Shown one piece after another: positions 1 through 9,217 of a stretch of DNA of 64,000 nt. Source of the DNA: Elusimicrobia bacterium RIFOXYA2_FULL_47_53 (GTDB taxonomy: Bacteria > Elusimicrobiota > Endomicrobiia > Endomicrobiales > XYA2-FULL-47-53); contig MGVE01000001.1 in the NCBI GenBank assembly GCA_001800315.1, forward strand, positions 62,001 to 126,000, written 5' to 3'. Position 1 is the stretch's first letter, and each line of letters begins with the position of its first letter. The notes under the pieces were generated by a model that was not told where the DNA came from, did no database searches, and was given only the letters and a program-made list of their open reading frames with translations. Made by a program: the position numbers and the translations under genes.

Positions 1-191
1 ATTTTCCAGGCTATCAGCCAGGAATAGCTCTGGATAGTAGCGCCGGTTCCGATAGACATATATTTTGCGCCGTTTAATCGCAAAGGTTTTATTATATTTG
101 CCTTAAAAGCCAAATGTTTGAATTTCCAGCAATTGGATATATAAAACAATGCGGCTTTTATCGTAAAAATCAGGTATTTGATTTTATTCAT
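1..191 (-). CDS. Partial hexapeptide-repeat acetyltransferase (N-terminus only)
   Basis: Reading the minus strand from an ATG at 191 gives an open frame of 63 codons that runs off the window edge, starting MNKIKYLIF and containing [19 protein letters not shown] near residues 36-54. That last stretch looks like the entry into a left-handed beta-helix of the maltose/galactoside O-acetyltransferase type, whose members acetylate sugars with acetyl-CoA. The ATG overlaps the stop codon of the upstream acetyltransferase gene in a four-base ATGA, a typical translational coupling, which supports this start. The catalytic histidine and most of the fold lie outside the window, so the sugar acceptor cannot be judged. 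It would be the third acetyltransferase at this end of the locus. Confidence 0.72.
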   Translation of the reverse strand, partial: MNKIKYLIFTIKAALFYISNCWKFKHLAFKANIIKPLRLNGAKYMSIGTGATIQSYSWLIAWK

Positions 192-871
192 CTTGTTTTC
201 CCACAAAGCTCAATCAGGCGCTCCGGTTTGTCAAAAAATTCATAATTTTTTTCAAGGAAATCTTCAGGAAAATCCCACCATTTGAGAGCTAACAGTTCCT
301 TTATTATATTTTCGCTAAATCTTAATTTAATAACCTTTGCCGGAACGCCGGCAGCAACAGCGTAGTCAGGCACATCTTTAGTCACAATAGCGCCCGCAGC
401 AATTATCGCCCCGTTCCCGATCTTTATGCCGTCTTTAATCATGGCGTTTTCGCCTATCCAAACATCATGGCCTATTGTTGTTTCATCAAAGTATGAAAAT
501 TTATTAGTTTTTGAATAAGTTTTGGCCAACGGCTGGCTTGCCGAATAAAAAGCCGGGTGTGTGCTCACTGAATCAATGGCATGTTTTCCAAGGCCGATTC
601 TTACGCCCCCAGCTATTGAGCAGTATTTGCCTATCTTTGCCAAAATAACAGTTGAGTTCTTCTGGATGTATGTGTGGTCACCTATAGTTGAACTGATGAT
701 TCTGGTGTTTTGAAAGATAACATTATACTTCCCGAGCTTTGAATTGTCATCCACATCAGCTCCTTTATAAAAATGGCAGGAAGGACATTTCCGTTTTAAG
801 TTTACGAATTTAACGGTGTCTCTATAATATGACAGGCAGTCCGCTGCAAGCTGTTTTAAAAGTGAGATCAT
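188..871 (-). CDS. CatB/Xat-like hexapeptide O-acetyltransferase
   Basis: The 227-residue protein has the features of the xenobiotic/chloramphenicol acetyltransferase (CatB) type of left-handed beta-helix acetyltransferases: repeated [ILV]-G-X4 hexapeptides from about residue 45 to 175, the block [11 protein letters not shown] near residue 104 and [13 protein letters not shown] near 133, and a helical C-terminal tail. In surface-glycan loci such proteins O- or N-acetylate sugars using acetyl-CoA in the cytoplasm. A CxxC pair (CPSC) near residue 29 precedes the helix. The start ATG overlaps the stop of the upstream 607-residue gene (ATGA), and the stop overlaps the next gene's ATG, so it lies inside a tightly coupled string. 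The sugar modified is not readable from sequence. Confidence 0.85.
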   Translation of the reverse strand: MISLLKQLAADCLSYYRDTVKFVNLKRKCPSCHFYKGADVDDNSKLGKYNVIFQNTRIISSTIGDHTYIQKNSTVILAKIGKYCSIAGGVRIGLGKHAIDSVSTHPAFYSASQPLAKTYSKTNKFSYFDETTIGHDVWIGENAMIKDGIKIGNGAIIAAGAIVTKDVPDYAVAAGVPAKVIKLRFSENIIKELLALKWWDFPEDFLEKNYEFFDKPERLIELCGKTR

Positions 872-2691
872 GCTTTGTTACCATCCTCTACCAGGGAATA
901 TATAAAGTTCATATTTCTTTCCAGATTTTTTCCGTCTGTGGGGCCGACATATTTCTTCATTATTTCCCTATCTCTGAATAAATTGTAAATGGGGTCATTC
1001 TCATAGAAAAGTAATATCTTATTTTTCAGCTCATTTATATCGGAAGCTGTTACGAGTTCGGATTTATTATCAAAAGGCGGAAAATTAACTTCAGTGTCTT
1101 TTCTGTAATATAGAACGGACGAACCAAGGCATGATGCCTCAAACAATGTTTGAGAATAGATGGAAATGTATAGATCCGCCCTGCCCAATATTTGTTTAAT
1201 GGGAATGGTATCGTAGATCTCAATATTCAGATTGGGATAATATTCCTTCATGAAGTCGCGATACTGGCTGATATAACCGTTAGCGCGGACTTTTAAGACT
1301 ATATTCATTTTATATCCTTCGCTCTTCAACTGGCTCAGGACATGCATAATGTCGTTAAAGAAATCAAATTCAACGGCTACATAGGAGTTCAGGTCGCAAT
1401 TATTAAAACCACTGGCTCCAATTATTATGGTGGGTTCAGTCAGGTTAAGATTTTGCTTTGATAATTCCTTTTTATAGTAATCCATTCGCGGGTCGCCAAT
1501 ACAAAAAACATTCCCCATGCCTCTGTAATGGTCCCTCTTTATTGACTCACTGTAAGCATTTATAAATGTCGCGGCTTTTGCTTCATTCAAATAAGCGGTG
1601 GTAAGCAGGCCGTTAATTATTAAATATGTTGGGATATCCATTATTTTGCAGTAATTCATCATGAGCTTATTAATTATGCCTATATCCGAGATAGTTACTA
1701 ATAGTCTGAGGTCCTTATTCTTGAAAAAGGCGAATATTGAATCTACTATGGCGAAGTAATATGGAAGCGAGCCTGAAATCTTTTCCAAAGTAATGCCGTA
1801 CAGGAACTCTCCGATGTCAAAACCTTCAATTATGTATTTTGCATGTTTTCTTTTATTAAAAAGTGCCAGCATCTCATTAGCTGCGGCTTTGTGCTTATTT
1901 TTAATAGGGCCAATAGGCAGATTTCTCTGCTTTGTCAGGCGTCTCGTCCATGAATAGTTGGTCGTTACGACTTTTACACGACTATCCTCCTTTAAAAGCT
2001 CCAGAATGGATGCAGTAGGGTAGTACTGCCAGAGAAATACATATTTTTGCTTTCGGTCAAAAAATGGCGTCATCTCCCATATGAAGTAAGCCATGTCATA
2101 AAATCCTGATATAAATAATTTAATGCGCTGCTTCAAATTCGCGTTGATAAGATAAACTTTCTCATTCATCCAGCGAAATATTGGGAAATAGTATTCAGGG
2201 AGGTTTGATCTGTTTTTGCAATCCCAGGATCTGGCAGGAATGGACAGCATGTTTATCAATTTAATAACGCTGTTGTCGGTGAGGCCGTAATAAATATTTC
2301 GAAAAGACAATCTTTTTAATGCTATCAGGCTTATTAGAATTCTGGGGTAATAAGTCATTTCATTCCAAAGCTCTATCCGGGCCGCGCTGGCAGTATCCAC
2401 TCCCCTGTATTCAAAAATATCTTTTCCGTCAGCGTCATAGTGCCAGTTCTCAAAAAATTTATAGGTTTCAAAATTATAATACTGCATTATTGCCTGCGGC
2501 ACAATATGGTCAAAATAAGCGGCGGCTCCTCCGTTTGACTGGATCTCATTGACAAGTCCGAAATCAAAAGATAAAACCAGGTCTTTCTGAATATTGTATT
2601 CATAGGGAAGATCCTTCCAAAAAGAACGGTTTTGTACGATGAAGATGTTGTTGTATTCTTTTTTTAACGAGCTTAAAATATCAATTTGCAC
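868..2691 (-). CDS. Large GT-B-like surface-polysaccharide protein, function unknown
   Basis: The 607-residue soluble-looking protein starts at GTG 2691, which has GGAG seven bases upstream; this start lies inside the end of the flippase gene (11-base overlap). I do not recognise a named family over its whole length. The C-terminal half (about residues 400-590) has the pattern of a GT-B glycosyltransferase or CDP-glycerol phosphotransferase-like domain: a beta-strand and loop [11 protein letters not shown], a segment on membrane-distant reading of conditions ([29 protein letters not shown] in short blocks), and a closing helix. The region [15 protein letters not shown] is typical of a nucleotide-sugar-binding acceptor loop. 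The N-terminal 350 residues are unlike anything I can name. Position next to wzx and acetyltransferases suggests a late glycosyl or phospho-glycosyl transfer step; this is inference. Confidence 0.6.
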   Translation of the reverse strand: MQIDILSSLKKEYNNIFIVQNRSFWKDLPYEYNIQKDLVLSFDFGLVNEIQSNGGAAAYFDHIVPQAIMQYYNFETYKFFENWHYDADGKDIFEYRGVDTASAARIELWNEMTYYPRILISLIALKRLSFRNIYYGLTDNSVIKLINMLSIPARSWDCKNRSNLPEYYFPIFRWMNEKVYLINANLKQRIKLFISGFYDMAYFIWEMTPFFDRKQKYVFLWQYYPTASILELLKEDSRVKVVTTNYSWTRRLTKQRNLPIGPIKNKHKAAANEMLALFNKRKHAKYIIEGFDIGEFLYGITLEKISGSLPYYFAIVDSIFAFFKNKDLRLLVTISDIGIINKLMMNYCKIMDIPTYLIINGLLTTAYLNEAKAATFINAYSESIKRDHYRGMGNVFCIGDPRMDYYKKELSKQNLNLTEPTIIIGASGFNNCDLNSYVAVEFDFFNDIMHVLSQLKSEGYKMNIVLKVRANGYISQYRDFMKEYYPNLNIEIYDTIPIKQILGRADLYISIYSQTLFEASCLGSSVLYYRKDTEVNFPPFDNKSELVTASDINELKNKILLFYENDPIYNLFRDREIMKKYVGPTDGKNLERNMNFIYSLVEDGNKA

Positions 2692-4210
2692 GGTTGAACT
2701 CCAATTTGGATTTTATCAATCCTATCATGTTATCCAGATCCTGGCGGTTTACCGAAAACAGCTCGGGTTTGTAAAGTAAAAGAATAAGTGAAACGGAAGA
2801 GTAAATGATACCTGAGACTCCGAATAACAGAACAAAACTCCAACCTGGAAAGAAATAATGAAGTGGGAACGAGCTCAGAAACGCCGAAGTAATGAAAATA
2901 GCAACAACGGAAATCTGATGGAACAAAAATTCATTAAAAGCAAGGCCGAGATATTTCGTGTTATACCATAACTGCACATTAGTGCTTATAATCTGAAGGG
3001 CAAGCATTTTAATCGCAAGCCCGGAGGCTCCCATCTGAAGGGCCCCATAACTGGAAGGGCCCAAAATAATAAATGTAAACGGAATGCCGATAAAAACAAA
3101 TAGCATGCCTATATTCTTGTATGTGTTTACCCGTTCAGTGGCAAAAAACATATTCCCATTAATTTGGCCGTAAGTCTGATGTATCGGATAAAGGCTCATA
3201 AGAATCAAAGGCACAAGCGCGCCTTCGTAAGCTTTCCCGCCAAAAAATTTAAGCACATCTCTCGCTTCCACCGCGATAAAACAGCAGAAAAAAGCTGTTA
3301 TAACATACAAAAGCAGGGCGTACTTTTTAAATATTCTTTTAGACTCTTCAATATCATTCTTCCCATGGCTGATTGATTGTTCCCTGAGCAAAAGCGGGAT
3401 CAGCGCAGATGTGAATAAAAAACATATTGCTCCCACCTGATACGATAGGGCATAAAATCCCTGGTTAACGCTTCCGGAAAACTTTTGTAGAAGCCACCTG
3501 TCGGCAATCTGTGCCACCATGCTGGCCGCGGTAAACCAGAAGAGTGGAAGGCAAAACTCTTTAAATTCTCTAACATAGGGTTTAAATGAGGTCCCAGGAT
3601 CAGGCGGTAAGAAAATACCGCGTCCTGACCTGGAAAGCATCATAAGCATGAAAATAATCGGGATAGCAAGAATAACAAGCTGGTAAATAAAGAAATTTCC
3701 AAGAGAGAAAAGCCCTTTCCAGAACATGAAAAGAATTATTGCCAGCCCTCCGAGTTTTACCGCAATTTTAATGCTCTCAGCTTTCACCGTCAGGCCGTAG
3801 GCATCGGACATATCGTTTAACACCATTGAATAAAATGATAGTACGGCCCATATTGATCCCAATAAAATGAAAATAAACCGCTGAGAAGGCCACAGGAAGC
3901 TCTTAAACCCCAGTAAAACCGGCACTATTGAGGAAAGTACTAAAATGGCCGAAATAACCAGAGATAAGCGCATATAAAAACCCACAAGCGCCTTATCGTC
4001 CTGTCTTTTGGACAATTTCGTATAAAAGGCGGTTGACGAATTCAGGTTGAGAAAGCCCGCTATCTGCCAGAAAAAACCCGTCAAAAACGAAAAATTTCCA
4101 TAGGAAGCCGGCCCCAAAGATCTCGGAACTATAGTCTGAGTAATAAGCCCTATAGCGAAACCCGTTAAATTCGTGATTAGTTTGAAAAAGTATCTCTTTT
4201 TTAGTGACAT
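2681..4210 (-). CDS. wzx: Wzx-like oligosaccharide flippase
   Basis: The 509-residue, very hydrophobic protein has about 12-14 predicted membrane segments and the N-terminal pattern of polysaccharide-biosynthesis (MATE/MOP superfamily) exporters, with TNLTGFAIGLITQTIVPRSLG at residues 14-34. Wzx proteins move undecaprenyl-linked oligosaccharide repeat units across the inner membrane. Charged loops between segments, for example KYALLLYVI preceded by a basic ISHGKNDIEESKRIFKKY stretch, match the family topology. The gene abuts an acetyltransferase gene by zero bases upstream and overlaps the following gene by 11 bases. Together with wzz at 50.8-51.5 kb it argues for a Wzx/Wzy-dependent glycan rather than an ABC-transporter route; no ABC transporter genes are seen. 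Confidence 0.88.
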   Translation of the reverse strand: MSLKKRYFFKLITNLTGFAIGLITQTIVPRSLGPASYGNFSFLTGFFWQIAGFLNLNSSTAFYTKLSKRQDDKALVGFYMRLSLVISAILVLSSIVPVLLGFKSFLWPSQRFIFILLGSIWAVLSFYSMVLNDMSDAYGLTVKAESIKIAVKLGGLAIILFMFWKGLFSLGNFFIYQLVILAIPIIFMLMMLSRSGRGIFLPPDPGTSFKPYVREFKEFCLPLFWFTAASMVAQIADRWLLQKFSGSVNQGFYALSYQVGAICFLFTSALIPLLLREQSISHGKNDIEESKRIFKKYALLLYVITAFFCCFIAVEARDVLKFFGGKAYEGALVPLILMSLYPIHQTYGQINGNMFFATERVNTYKNIGMLFVFIGIPFTFIILGPSSYGALQMGASGLAIKMLALQIISTNVQLWYNTKYLGLAFNEFLFHQISVVAIFITSAFLSSFPLHYFFPGWSFVLLFGVSGIIYSSVSLILLLYKPELFSVNRQDLDNMIGLIKSKLEFNRAN

Positions 4211-4765
4211 TTAAATATTTTTATGAAGCGCACGGATAACCTTCGCCGGATTGCCGGCGGCCAATACCTTTGACGGCACATCTTTTGTTACAATACTGCC
4301 GGCTCCAACAACGGAATTCTCCCCGACCGTAACACCTGGCAAAATAATGCAGTTTGCGCCAAGCCAGCATCCTTTTTTTAGAACCACAGGTTTTGAAGGG
4401 TAAAAACCCTGGTTGATAATTGGTGCATCGGGGTTATTAAAGCAATGAGTTGTGCAATAAATGTGAACTCCTGATCCCATCATTACATCATCTTCTATAA
4501 TAATTCCTGCATTTTCCTCATCGCCGGCAAACAGCATAGTCTCCGGGCGGATGATTACATTCTTTCCAAGGCTGATATTTGAACAGGGGGTGGCATAAGC
4601 TCCGGGCCTGAACTCAGCGGATTCGTCAAAATGCTTGAATCTTTTCTTGCAGAGTTTCAGCATGGTTGATTTAAAAAACAATCTCCAGTGGGTGGTTGGA
4701 ATGTCCGGACCTATTCTGTCTGCTGAATTCCAAAAATGGATTCTTCGGAACAGTTCCCGTAGCAT
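4211..4765 (-). CDS. WcaF/CysE-type hexapeptide acyltransferase
   Basis: The 184-residue protein ends in a classic left-handed beta-helix acyltransferase core: YCTTHCFNNPD near residue 103 (the catalytic His region), KKGCWLGANCIILPGVTVGENSVVGAGSIVTKDV in successive hexads at about 128-163, and the closing AGNPAKVIR. This is the arrangement of colanic-acid WcaF-like and maltose-acetyltransferase-like sugar acetyltransferases that use acetyl-CoA. The ATG at 4765 is preceded by GGGGAG with a seven-base spacer, supporting the start. It follows the WbpG-like gene by 27 bases and directly precedes wzx, so it probably decorates the lipid-linked repeat unit or a precursor sugar. The acceptor is not predictable. 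Confidence 0.87.
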   Translation of the reverse strand: MLRELFRRIHFWNSADRIGPDIPTTHWRLFFKSTMLKLCKKRFKHFDESAEFRPGAYATPCSNISLGKNVIIRPETMLFAGDEENAGIIIEDDVMMGSGVHIYCTTHCFNNPDAPIINQGFYPSKPVVLKKGCWLGANCIILPGVTVGENSVVGAGSIVTKDVPSKVLAAGNPAKVIRALHKNI

Positions 4766-4792
4766 TTATGGTCTCCCCTTATGAATGTTTGT

Positions 4793-6019
4793 CTATTTAT
4801 CGTCTGTTCCATCTTCATTTACTGTGTGTCGTAATTTCCATTCTCCGTTAACTTTTCCCCAAAGATGGGGCGATCTGAACTTATCGCAGAGTTCCATGAA
4901 AATTTCCGGCTTTATGTCAAGGTATTCCATTATCTCTTTAAAATACTTGTCCGGAAATTCGCCGTCAAATCTTTTGACGAGTGCTTTGCCGTCGTCCCTG
5001 GTTAAATGCTTATTCCGGATCTCCTGAGAGGCATCGTAGGTTGTTCTTCCTATCCCGAACTTAATAAATGTTGTGTAGTAGTGCAGATCGTCTATTTTAT
5101 CGTCTATGCTGTTGTATTTGCTGTAAGTGCCCTGCGTCCTGAAAGGACGGGCTTTAAAACCGGTGTTTTCAACAGCATAATAATACACCTCCTGGGGGAT
5201 CCATTTAAGGTAATAGCCCAGATAATGTACTTCTATATTTGTTTTCTCCAGTTCATTAGACTCTGCCGGCAAAAAAGCCCTGAGATCGGAAAGGTCAATG
5301 TTATATTTTGACCTTAATTCAGCTATTGATACACCACCGAGAAATATCTCGTCAATGTTGTTCATGCTATAATAGGATTTATCCCTGAGAGACTTTGTGT
5401 TATCCGCAACGGGATTTCCGTACTCGGCTTCATTTTCACCGTAAAAGATGAGTGGAATGCCGTATTTCGCCGCTATTTTCGGGGCAAGATTCTTTTGACC
5501 CAGGATAAATGTCTGGAACGGATGCAGAAGATTCTCAATAGAGAGCTTGGTAAGAAGTTTCATTACGCGGCCGTTTTGTTTAAAAGTTATGTTGTCAAAT
5601 CCGCCGATCTCTATCCAGTTTTTGAAATTCTGGTAACCGTAATCAGTATATAGTATTGGCGGCCATGTTATTGTAAGAGGATGCATTCCATATTTATATT
5701 TAAGTATGTGGGACTGGAAGGCGCTGTCTTTTCCTCCGCTGCCGGGAACAATGCAGTCATAATGTCCGTCATTCCTGCGGTATTTGTCCAAAAGCTTTAT
5801 AAGCTCGCTTTCTCTTGATTTCCAGTCAATATTTTCCTTTGCTTCCGCGTGGCGGCAGGCGTCGCAGACTCCTTCCTCGTCAATCCTGAGGGTAACTTTC
5901 TTGCTTTGGCTCGTGTGTTTGAATTCAGCGGTTGAAGCAGGGCGCTGGTTGGACATAACGCACCGTTTGCAAAACACAACTTTTTCCGGCAGGCCATACT
6001 TTACTTCCGGCTTCTCCAT
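4793..6019 (-). CDS. N-acetyl sugar amidotransferase (WbpG/PseA/PtmG family)
   Basis: This 408-residue protein contains the ATP-pyrophosphatase loop SGGKDS near residue 115 and two CxxC pairs (CKRC near residue 18, CDAC near 54), as in the WbpG/PseA family of N-acetyl sugar amidotransferases. These enzymes convert an acetamido group of a sugar into acetamidino using ammonia from a HisH-like glutaminase partner. I place the start at ATG 6019 because GGGAG lies nine bases upstream; a longer reading from 6055 would run into hisH. The gene follows hisH by two bases. In Campylobacter the PtmG homologue acts on legionaminic acid; since the Leg genes lie just upstream here, an acetamidino-legionaminic product is the likeliest outcome. 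Which nitrogen is amidinated is inference. Confidence 0.86.
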   Translation of the reverse strand: MEKPEVKYGLPEKVVFCKRCVMSNQRPASTAEFKHTSQSKKVTLRIDEEGVCDACRHAEAKENIDWKSRESELIKLLDKYRRNDGHYDCIVPGSGGKDSAFQSHILKYKYGMHPLTITWPPILYTDYGYQNFKNWIEIGGFDNITFKQNGRVMKLLTKLSIENLLHPFQTFILGQKNLAPKIAAKYGIPLIFYGENEAEYGNPVADNTKSLRDKSYYSMNNIDEIFLGGVSIAELRSKYNIDLSDLRAFLPAESNELEKTNIEVHYLGYYLKWIPQEVYYYAVENTGFKARPFRTQGTYSKYNSIDDKIDDLHYYTTFIKFGIGRTTYDASQEIRNKHLTRDDGKALVKRFDGEFPDKYFKEIMEYLDIKPEIFMELCDKFRSPHLWGKVNGEWKLRHTVNEDGTDDK

Positions 6020-6021
6020 GA

Positions 6022-6687
6022 TCAGATGCTCCCTTTTTTTACGGAATTTCCCCAATTTTGGTATATTTTAATACCCTCTTTCGCGCTTTTTTCCGGGTGA
6101 TATTGAGCCGCGAACACATTCCCCCTGATAAGGCTTGAGCAGTATTTAGTGTCCTCATAAACGGTCGCGGTCAGATAGTTCTCCGCTTTGTCGGGAATGC
6201 AGTAAAATGAATGCACGAAGTACATTGCTTCGCCATCCGCAGTCTCCTCCAGCGGGGTATTTTTCCATGAAACCGAAGCCGGTAAAATGCTATTCCAGCC
6301 TACCTGAGGCACTTTAACGGTATTGCCGACAGCGTTCAGCCGCGGGAATTTAACTACCTTGCCGCTTATTATGTCCAGGCCTTTATGGGCGCCAAACTCC
6401 TCGCTTTCACTGAGCATAAGCTGCATGCCAAGGCAAATACCCATAAACGGTTTTCCAGTTTGAATATAGTCTTTTATCGGAGAAACCAGGTCATATTTTA
6501 TCAGGTTACTCATGGCGTCGCCGAATGCTCCCACCCCGGGAAGTATTACACCGGAGGAGTTCATTATCTTGTCGCTCGCATGCGTAATGACAGCGTTTAA
6601 GCCCACATGTTCGCAGGCCCTTTTCACGCTGAAAAGATTTCCCATGCCGTAATCAATAATCGCCACATCATATTTAATATTGGTCAT
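6022..6687 (-). CDS. hisH: HisH-type glutamine amidotransferase (glycan paralogue)
   Basis: The 221-residue class I glutaminase has the nucleophile motif GICLGMQL (Cys near residue 84) and the His/Glu pair in QYHPEKS near residue 196. In histidine synthesis HisH hydrolyses glutamine and feeds ammonia to HisF. Here no other his gene is nearby, and the gene sits between a hisF paralogue and a WbpG-type amidotransferase, an arrangement known from Pseudomonas wbpG-hisH2-hisF2 and the Campylobacter flagellin-glycan locus. Its likely job is therefore to supply ammonia for sugar amidation. Overlap with hisF is four bases. A dual role in histidine synthesis cannot be excluded without the rest of the genome. 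Confidence 0.9.
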   Translation of the reverse strand: MTNIKYDVAIIDYGMGNLFSVKRACEHVGLNAVITHASDKIMNSSGVILPGVGAFGDAMSNLIKYDLVSPIKDYIQTGKPFMGICLGMQLMLSESEEFGAHKGLDIISGKVVKFPRLNAVGNTVKVPQVGWNSILPASVSWKNTPLEETADGEAMYFVHSFYCIPDKAENYLTATVYEDTKYCSSLIRGNVFAAQYHPEKSAKEGIKIYQNWGNSVKKGSI

Positions 6688-7553
6688 GATTTAATTCTCT
6701 GGTTCGTTTCACGGCAGTTGACGCCGTTGGAGTGAAGATATTTCTTAATTTCACTAAGGCCAACCGGTTTAATTTTTGAAAATACTTTCCCGCTTTTTAG
6801 AAACTCTATGTTCCCCTCAACGCTGTTGTCAACAAATCTGCTGCGGTTGTTTATGCATTCGTAATGCAGAATTGAAGCCATGGACACGGCGTCGGCTTTT
6901 CCGTTGAAAATAACATCCTTAATATCTTCCGAGGAACCGGCCCCTCCGCACGCAATCACAGGGATAGAAAGACTCTCGGAAACCATTTTTGTCAGTTCAA
7001 TGTCATAACCGGCTCCCGTACCCTCCATGTCAACGGAAGTAAGCATGATTTCACCGGCGCCGAGTTCTTCTGCCCTCCTGGCCCACGCAAGCACCTCTTT
7101 CCCCGTGTATTCGCGCCCGTTGTCAGTATAAGCAAGATATCTTCCGTCCGGTTGTCTGATAGCCTCAATTGACACAAGAATCGTAGACGAGCCGAATTTT
7201 CTGGATGCCTCTGTTATAATATTCTCATTGTTAAGCGCGGCGGTGTTTAAGGCAACCTTATCGGCGCCTGCCCTGAGTACATCTTTAATGTCGTCTATGG
7301 TTCTTATGCCGCCTCCCACAGTTAGCGGTATAAATATTTCTCTCGCGGTTTTCGTTATTATATCATGAAGGCTGTTCCTGTTATAAAGGCTTGCGACTAC
7401 ATCAAAATATACAAGCTCATCGGCTCCATTCTCATAGTAATGCCTGGCAAAGCCTTCCGGGGTTCCGAGCACCCTTAAGCCCTCAAGATGGATGCCCTTG
7501 ACGAGATTTGGCCCCTTAATGTCCAGTCTCGGAATTATTCTGATATTTTTCAT
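6684..7553 (-). CDS. hisF: HisF-like cyclase paralogue (glycan-type)
   Basis: The 289-residue (beta/alpha)8 protein aligns along its length with HisF: RLDIKG with Asp11, VGGGIRT near residue 80, ILTTSVD-like block, and CGGAG near 199. Two departures from histidine-pathway HisF stand out. The conserved Cys before Leu-Asp is Arg, and the second catalytic Asp (Asp130 in Thermotoga, in the AIDAK motif) is Glu here (SIEAIR). There is also a C-terminal extension of roughly 35 residues ending in NQRIKS. From memory these are shared with HisF paralogues of polysaccharide loci, which pass ammonia from HisH to WbpG-like enzymes rather than cyclise imidazole phosphate. It overlaps hisH by four bases and follows legF by three. 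Confidence 0.9.
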   Translation of the reverse strand: MKNIRIIPRLDIKGPNLVKGIHLEGLRVLGTPEGFARHYYENGADELVYFDVVASLYNRNSLHDIITKTAREIFIPLTVGGGIRTIDDIKDVLRAGADKVALNTAALNNENIITEASRKFGSSTILVSIEAIRQPDGRYLAYTDNGREYTGKEVLAWARRAEELGAGEIMLTSVDMEGTGAGYDIELTKMVSESLSIPVIACGGAGSSEDIKDVIFNGKADAVSMASILHYECINNRSRFVDNSVEGNIEFLKSGKVFSKIKPVGLSEIKKYLHSNGVNCRETNQRIKS

Positions 7554-7556
7554 GCC

Positions 7557-8258
7557 TTATTGTTTATCTCCAGCGATAGCGCTTGCCACCTTAAAGTCAT
7601 ACTCATCGTCAATATCTACTGATCTTTCCTTGGGCATGACATAAACAAGAGATTTCCTTAAAAAAATCTTTTTATTCTTAAGCAATATGTCTTTCCACCA
7701 GACATAAATAGATGAATTCATGTCGTACACAAGCGGCGCGGCCTGACGGGTCACGAATTTCCCTTTTTTTGATAGTGAGGCATAGCCTTTCTTATCCAGC
7801 TCCACCATGTTGAAATACGGGTTCCTGTGGGCATCGGCAACTGAGAATACATTTTGTGCCTTTTTGTCAACCAGCAGTTTTATTGAACTGTCCACATCCT
7901 TTGAGGTTCTGAACGGAGTCGTCGCATGCAAAAGCACTATTATATCAAAATCATAGTTCAGTTCATCCTGCATAAAGTTAATGGCATGCACCAGCACATC
8001 AATGGTACTGCTTTTATCAGCGGCCAGATAGGCCGGTCTGATAAAAGGCAGTTCGGCTCCGAAATTTTTCGCTACCTTTGCTATTTCAGGAGAATCAGTG
8101 GAAACGATAGTGCGGTCAATGAGCTTTGAGCGTCTCGCGTGATCCAGGGTATAGGCAATTAATGGCTTGCCGTTGAGTTTTTTAATATTTTTTCCCGGCA
8201 GGCCCTTGGAGCCGCCTCTAACCGGGATAACGCATAGTATCTTGTGCCCTTTATACAT
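7557..8258 (-). CDS. legF: CMP-nonulosonate cytidylyltransferase (LegF/NeuA family)
   Basis: The 233-residue protein starts ILCVIPVRGGSKGLPGKNIK, the signature of CMP-sialic-acid-type cytidylyltransferases, and keeps the family order: YTLDHA, TDS near residue 56, LLHATTPFR near 104 and NSSIYVW near 182. It transfers CMP from CTP to the anomeric hydroxyl of a nonulosonic acid. With legI, legG, legH, legC and ptmE next door it is best read as the CMP-legionaminate synthetase (LegF/PtmB). I start it at ATG 8258: GGAG six bases upstream is the ribosome site, and the in-frame TTG at 8270 is part of that site. It overlaps the upstream oxidoreductase by eight bases. It is the only CMP-ulosonate synthetase in the window. 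Confidence 0.9.
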   Translation of the reverse strand: MYKGHKILCVIPVRGGSKGLPGKNIKKLNGKPLIAYTLDHARRSKLIDRTIVSTDSPEIAKVAKNFGAELPFIRPAYLAADKSSTIDVLVHAINFMQDELNYDFDIIVLLHATTPFRTSKDVDSSIKLLVDKKAQNVFSVADAHRNPYFNMVELDKKGYASLSKKGKFVTRQAAPLVYDMNSSIYVWWKDILLKNKKIFLRKSLVYVMPKERSVDIDDEYDFKVASAIAGDKQ

Positions 8259-9189
8259 TTTTTGCTCCAATAAGTTTTAGCGCCGCTATGCCGTCATCCA
8301 GGGTAGTTAAAAGTTTCCCGTTGGATTTCACGGCTTTGATAAAATGATTGAGTTCTTTTTCGTAGGTCAATGGCATATCAAATAGAGTTCTGTTCTTATA
8401 TACTTTACCTTTGATCTTTATAGTTTTTGCAATAAAATCGCATTCAATAGCGCCTTTTTCTCCGGTTATTAAAAGTTTCCTGTTTGGCCTGACGGCCAGG
8501 TAGTCAAGATGAACCGATGTTACAGGCCCATTATTGTATGTGTATATCCCTTCAAATATGTCGTTTGAGCTTATCTCAAGCTTAGATACCTTTGCCTTAA
8601 CAACCTGCCAATTCCGCGGTTCGCCGAAAATGTACCTCATGTAGTCAATCTCGTGCGAGAGGTCCAGATCCACGCCGCCGCCAAGCGAGCTTGAGGCGCT
8701 GTAGCTCTTGCGGTAATCTGTCCCAGGCCGCCAGGAAGGAAGGTATTGGCCCGCTTCTATTCTTGAAAAGAAAAGCCTGCCTATGGCGCCTGATTTAACA
8801 GTTTTCTTTACAAGCTCAATGGCGCCCAAAAACCGCATATTGTATGCCAGAAAGGTTTTTATTTTGTTTTTCCTGGCTAAAGTCCTGAGCTTATCTATGT
8901 TTTTCAGATTGTGCGAAAGCGGTTTTTCTATAAATAAATCAATGCCCTGTCCGGCAAGAACAAGCGCGGACTCTATATGCCTGCTGGTGTTGTTGCAAAT
9001 GAGGGCAATATCGGCGTCAGTATTGTCTATTGAACTGACCTGTTCAACGGTTTTGCCGGCGCCTGTAAACTCTTTGGCGCAGTTTTTTATTGAGCTAAAG
9101 ACATAAATATAATCTATCTCCCTAACTTTGCAGAGATTTCTAATATGCCTTTTGCCTATGGAACCGCATCCCACAACTAATGCTTTCAC
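8251..9189 (-). CDS. Gfo/Idh/MocA sugar oxidoreductase (PtmF-like position)
   Basis: The 312-residue protein opens with the dinucleotide-binding GCGSIGKRH and has EKPLSHN near residue 92 (the family's EKP motif), then a mixed alpha/beta domain with LGGGVDLDLSHEIDY near 170. Members oxidise or reduce sugars with NAD(P). In the Campylobacter legionaminic cluster a Gfo/Idh protein (PtmF) lies between ptmE and legF-like genes, together with the SDR PtmA; the same pair occurs here. The precise reaction of PtmF is not certain to me, so I leave the symbol empty. It lies 28 bases downstream of the SDR gene and overlaps legF by eight bases. Confidence 0.85.
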   Translation of the reverse strand: MKALVVGCGSIGKRHIRNLCKVREIDYIYVFSSIKNCAKEFTGAGKTVEQVSSIDNTDADIALICNNTSRHIESALVLAGQGIDLFIEKPLSHNLKNIDKLRTLARKNKIKTFLAYNMRFLGAIELVKKTVKSGAIGRLFFSRIEAGQYLPSWRPGTDYRKSYSASSSLGGGVDLDLSHEIDYMRYIFGEPRNWQVVKAKVSKLEISSNDIFEGIYTYNNGPVTSVHLDYLAVRPNRKLLITGEKGAIECDFIAKTIKIKGKVYKNRTLFDMPLTYEKELNHFIKAVKSNGKLLTTLDDGIAALKLIGAKNV

Positions 9190-9217
9190 AATAACTCCAA
9201 ATTAATTAATCGGCCAT

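Noticed and set aside
6022-7553. hisF/hisH as part of a histidine biosynthetic operon
   Set aside because: No other his genes nearby, HisF has a Glu at the second catalytic Asp and the genes are coupled to a WbpG-type amidotransferase after legF. A secondary histidine role cannot be excluded.
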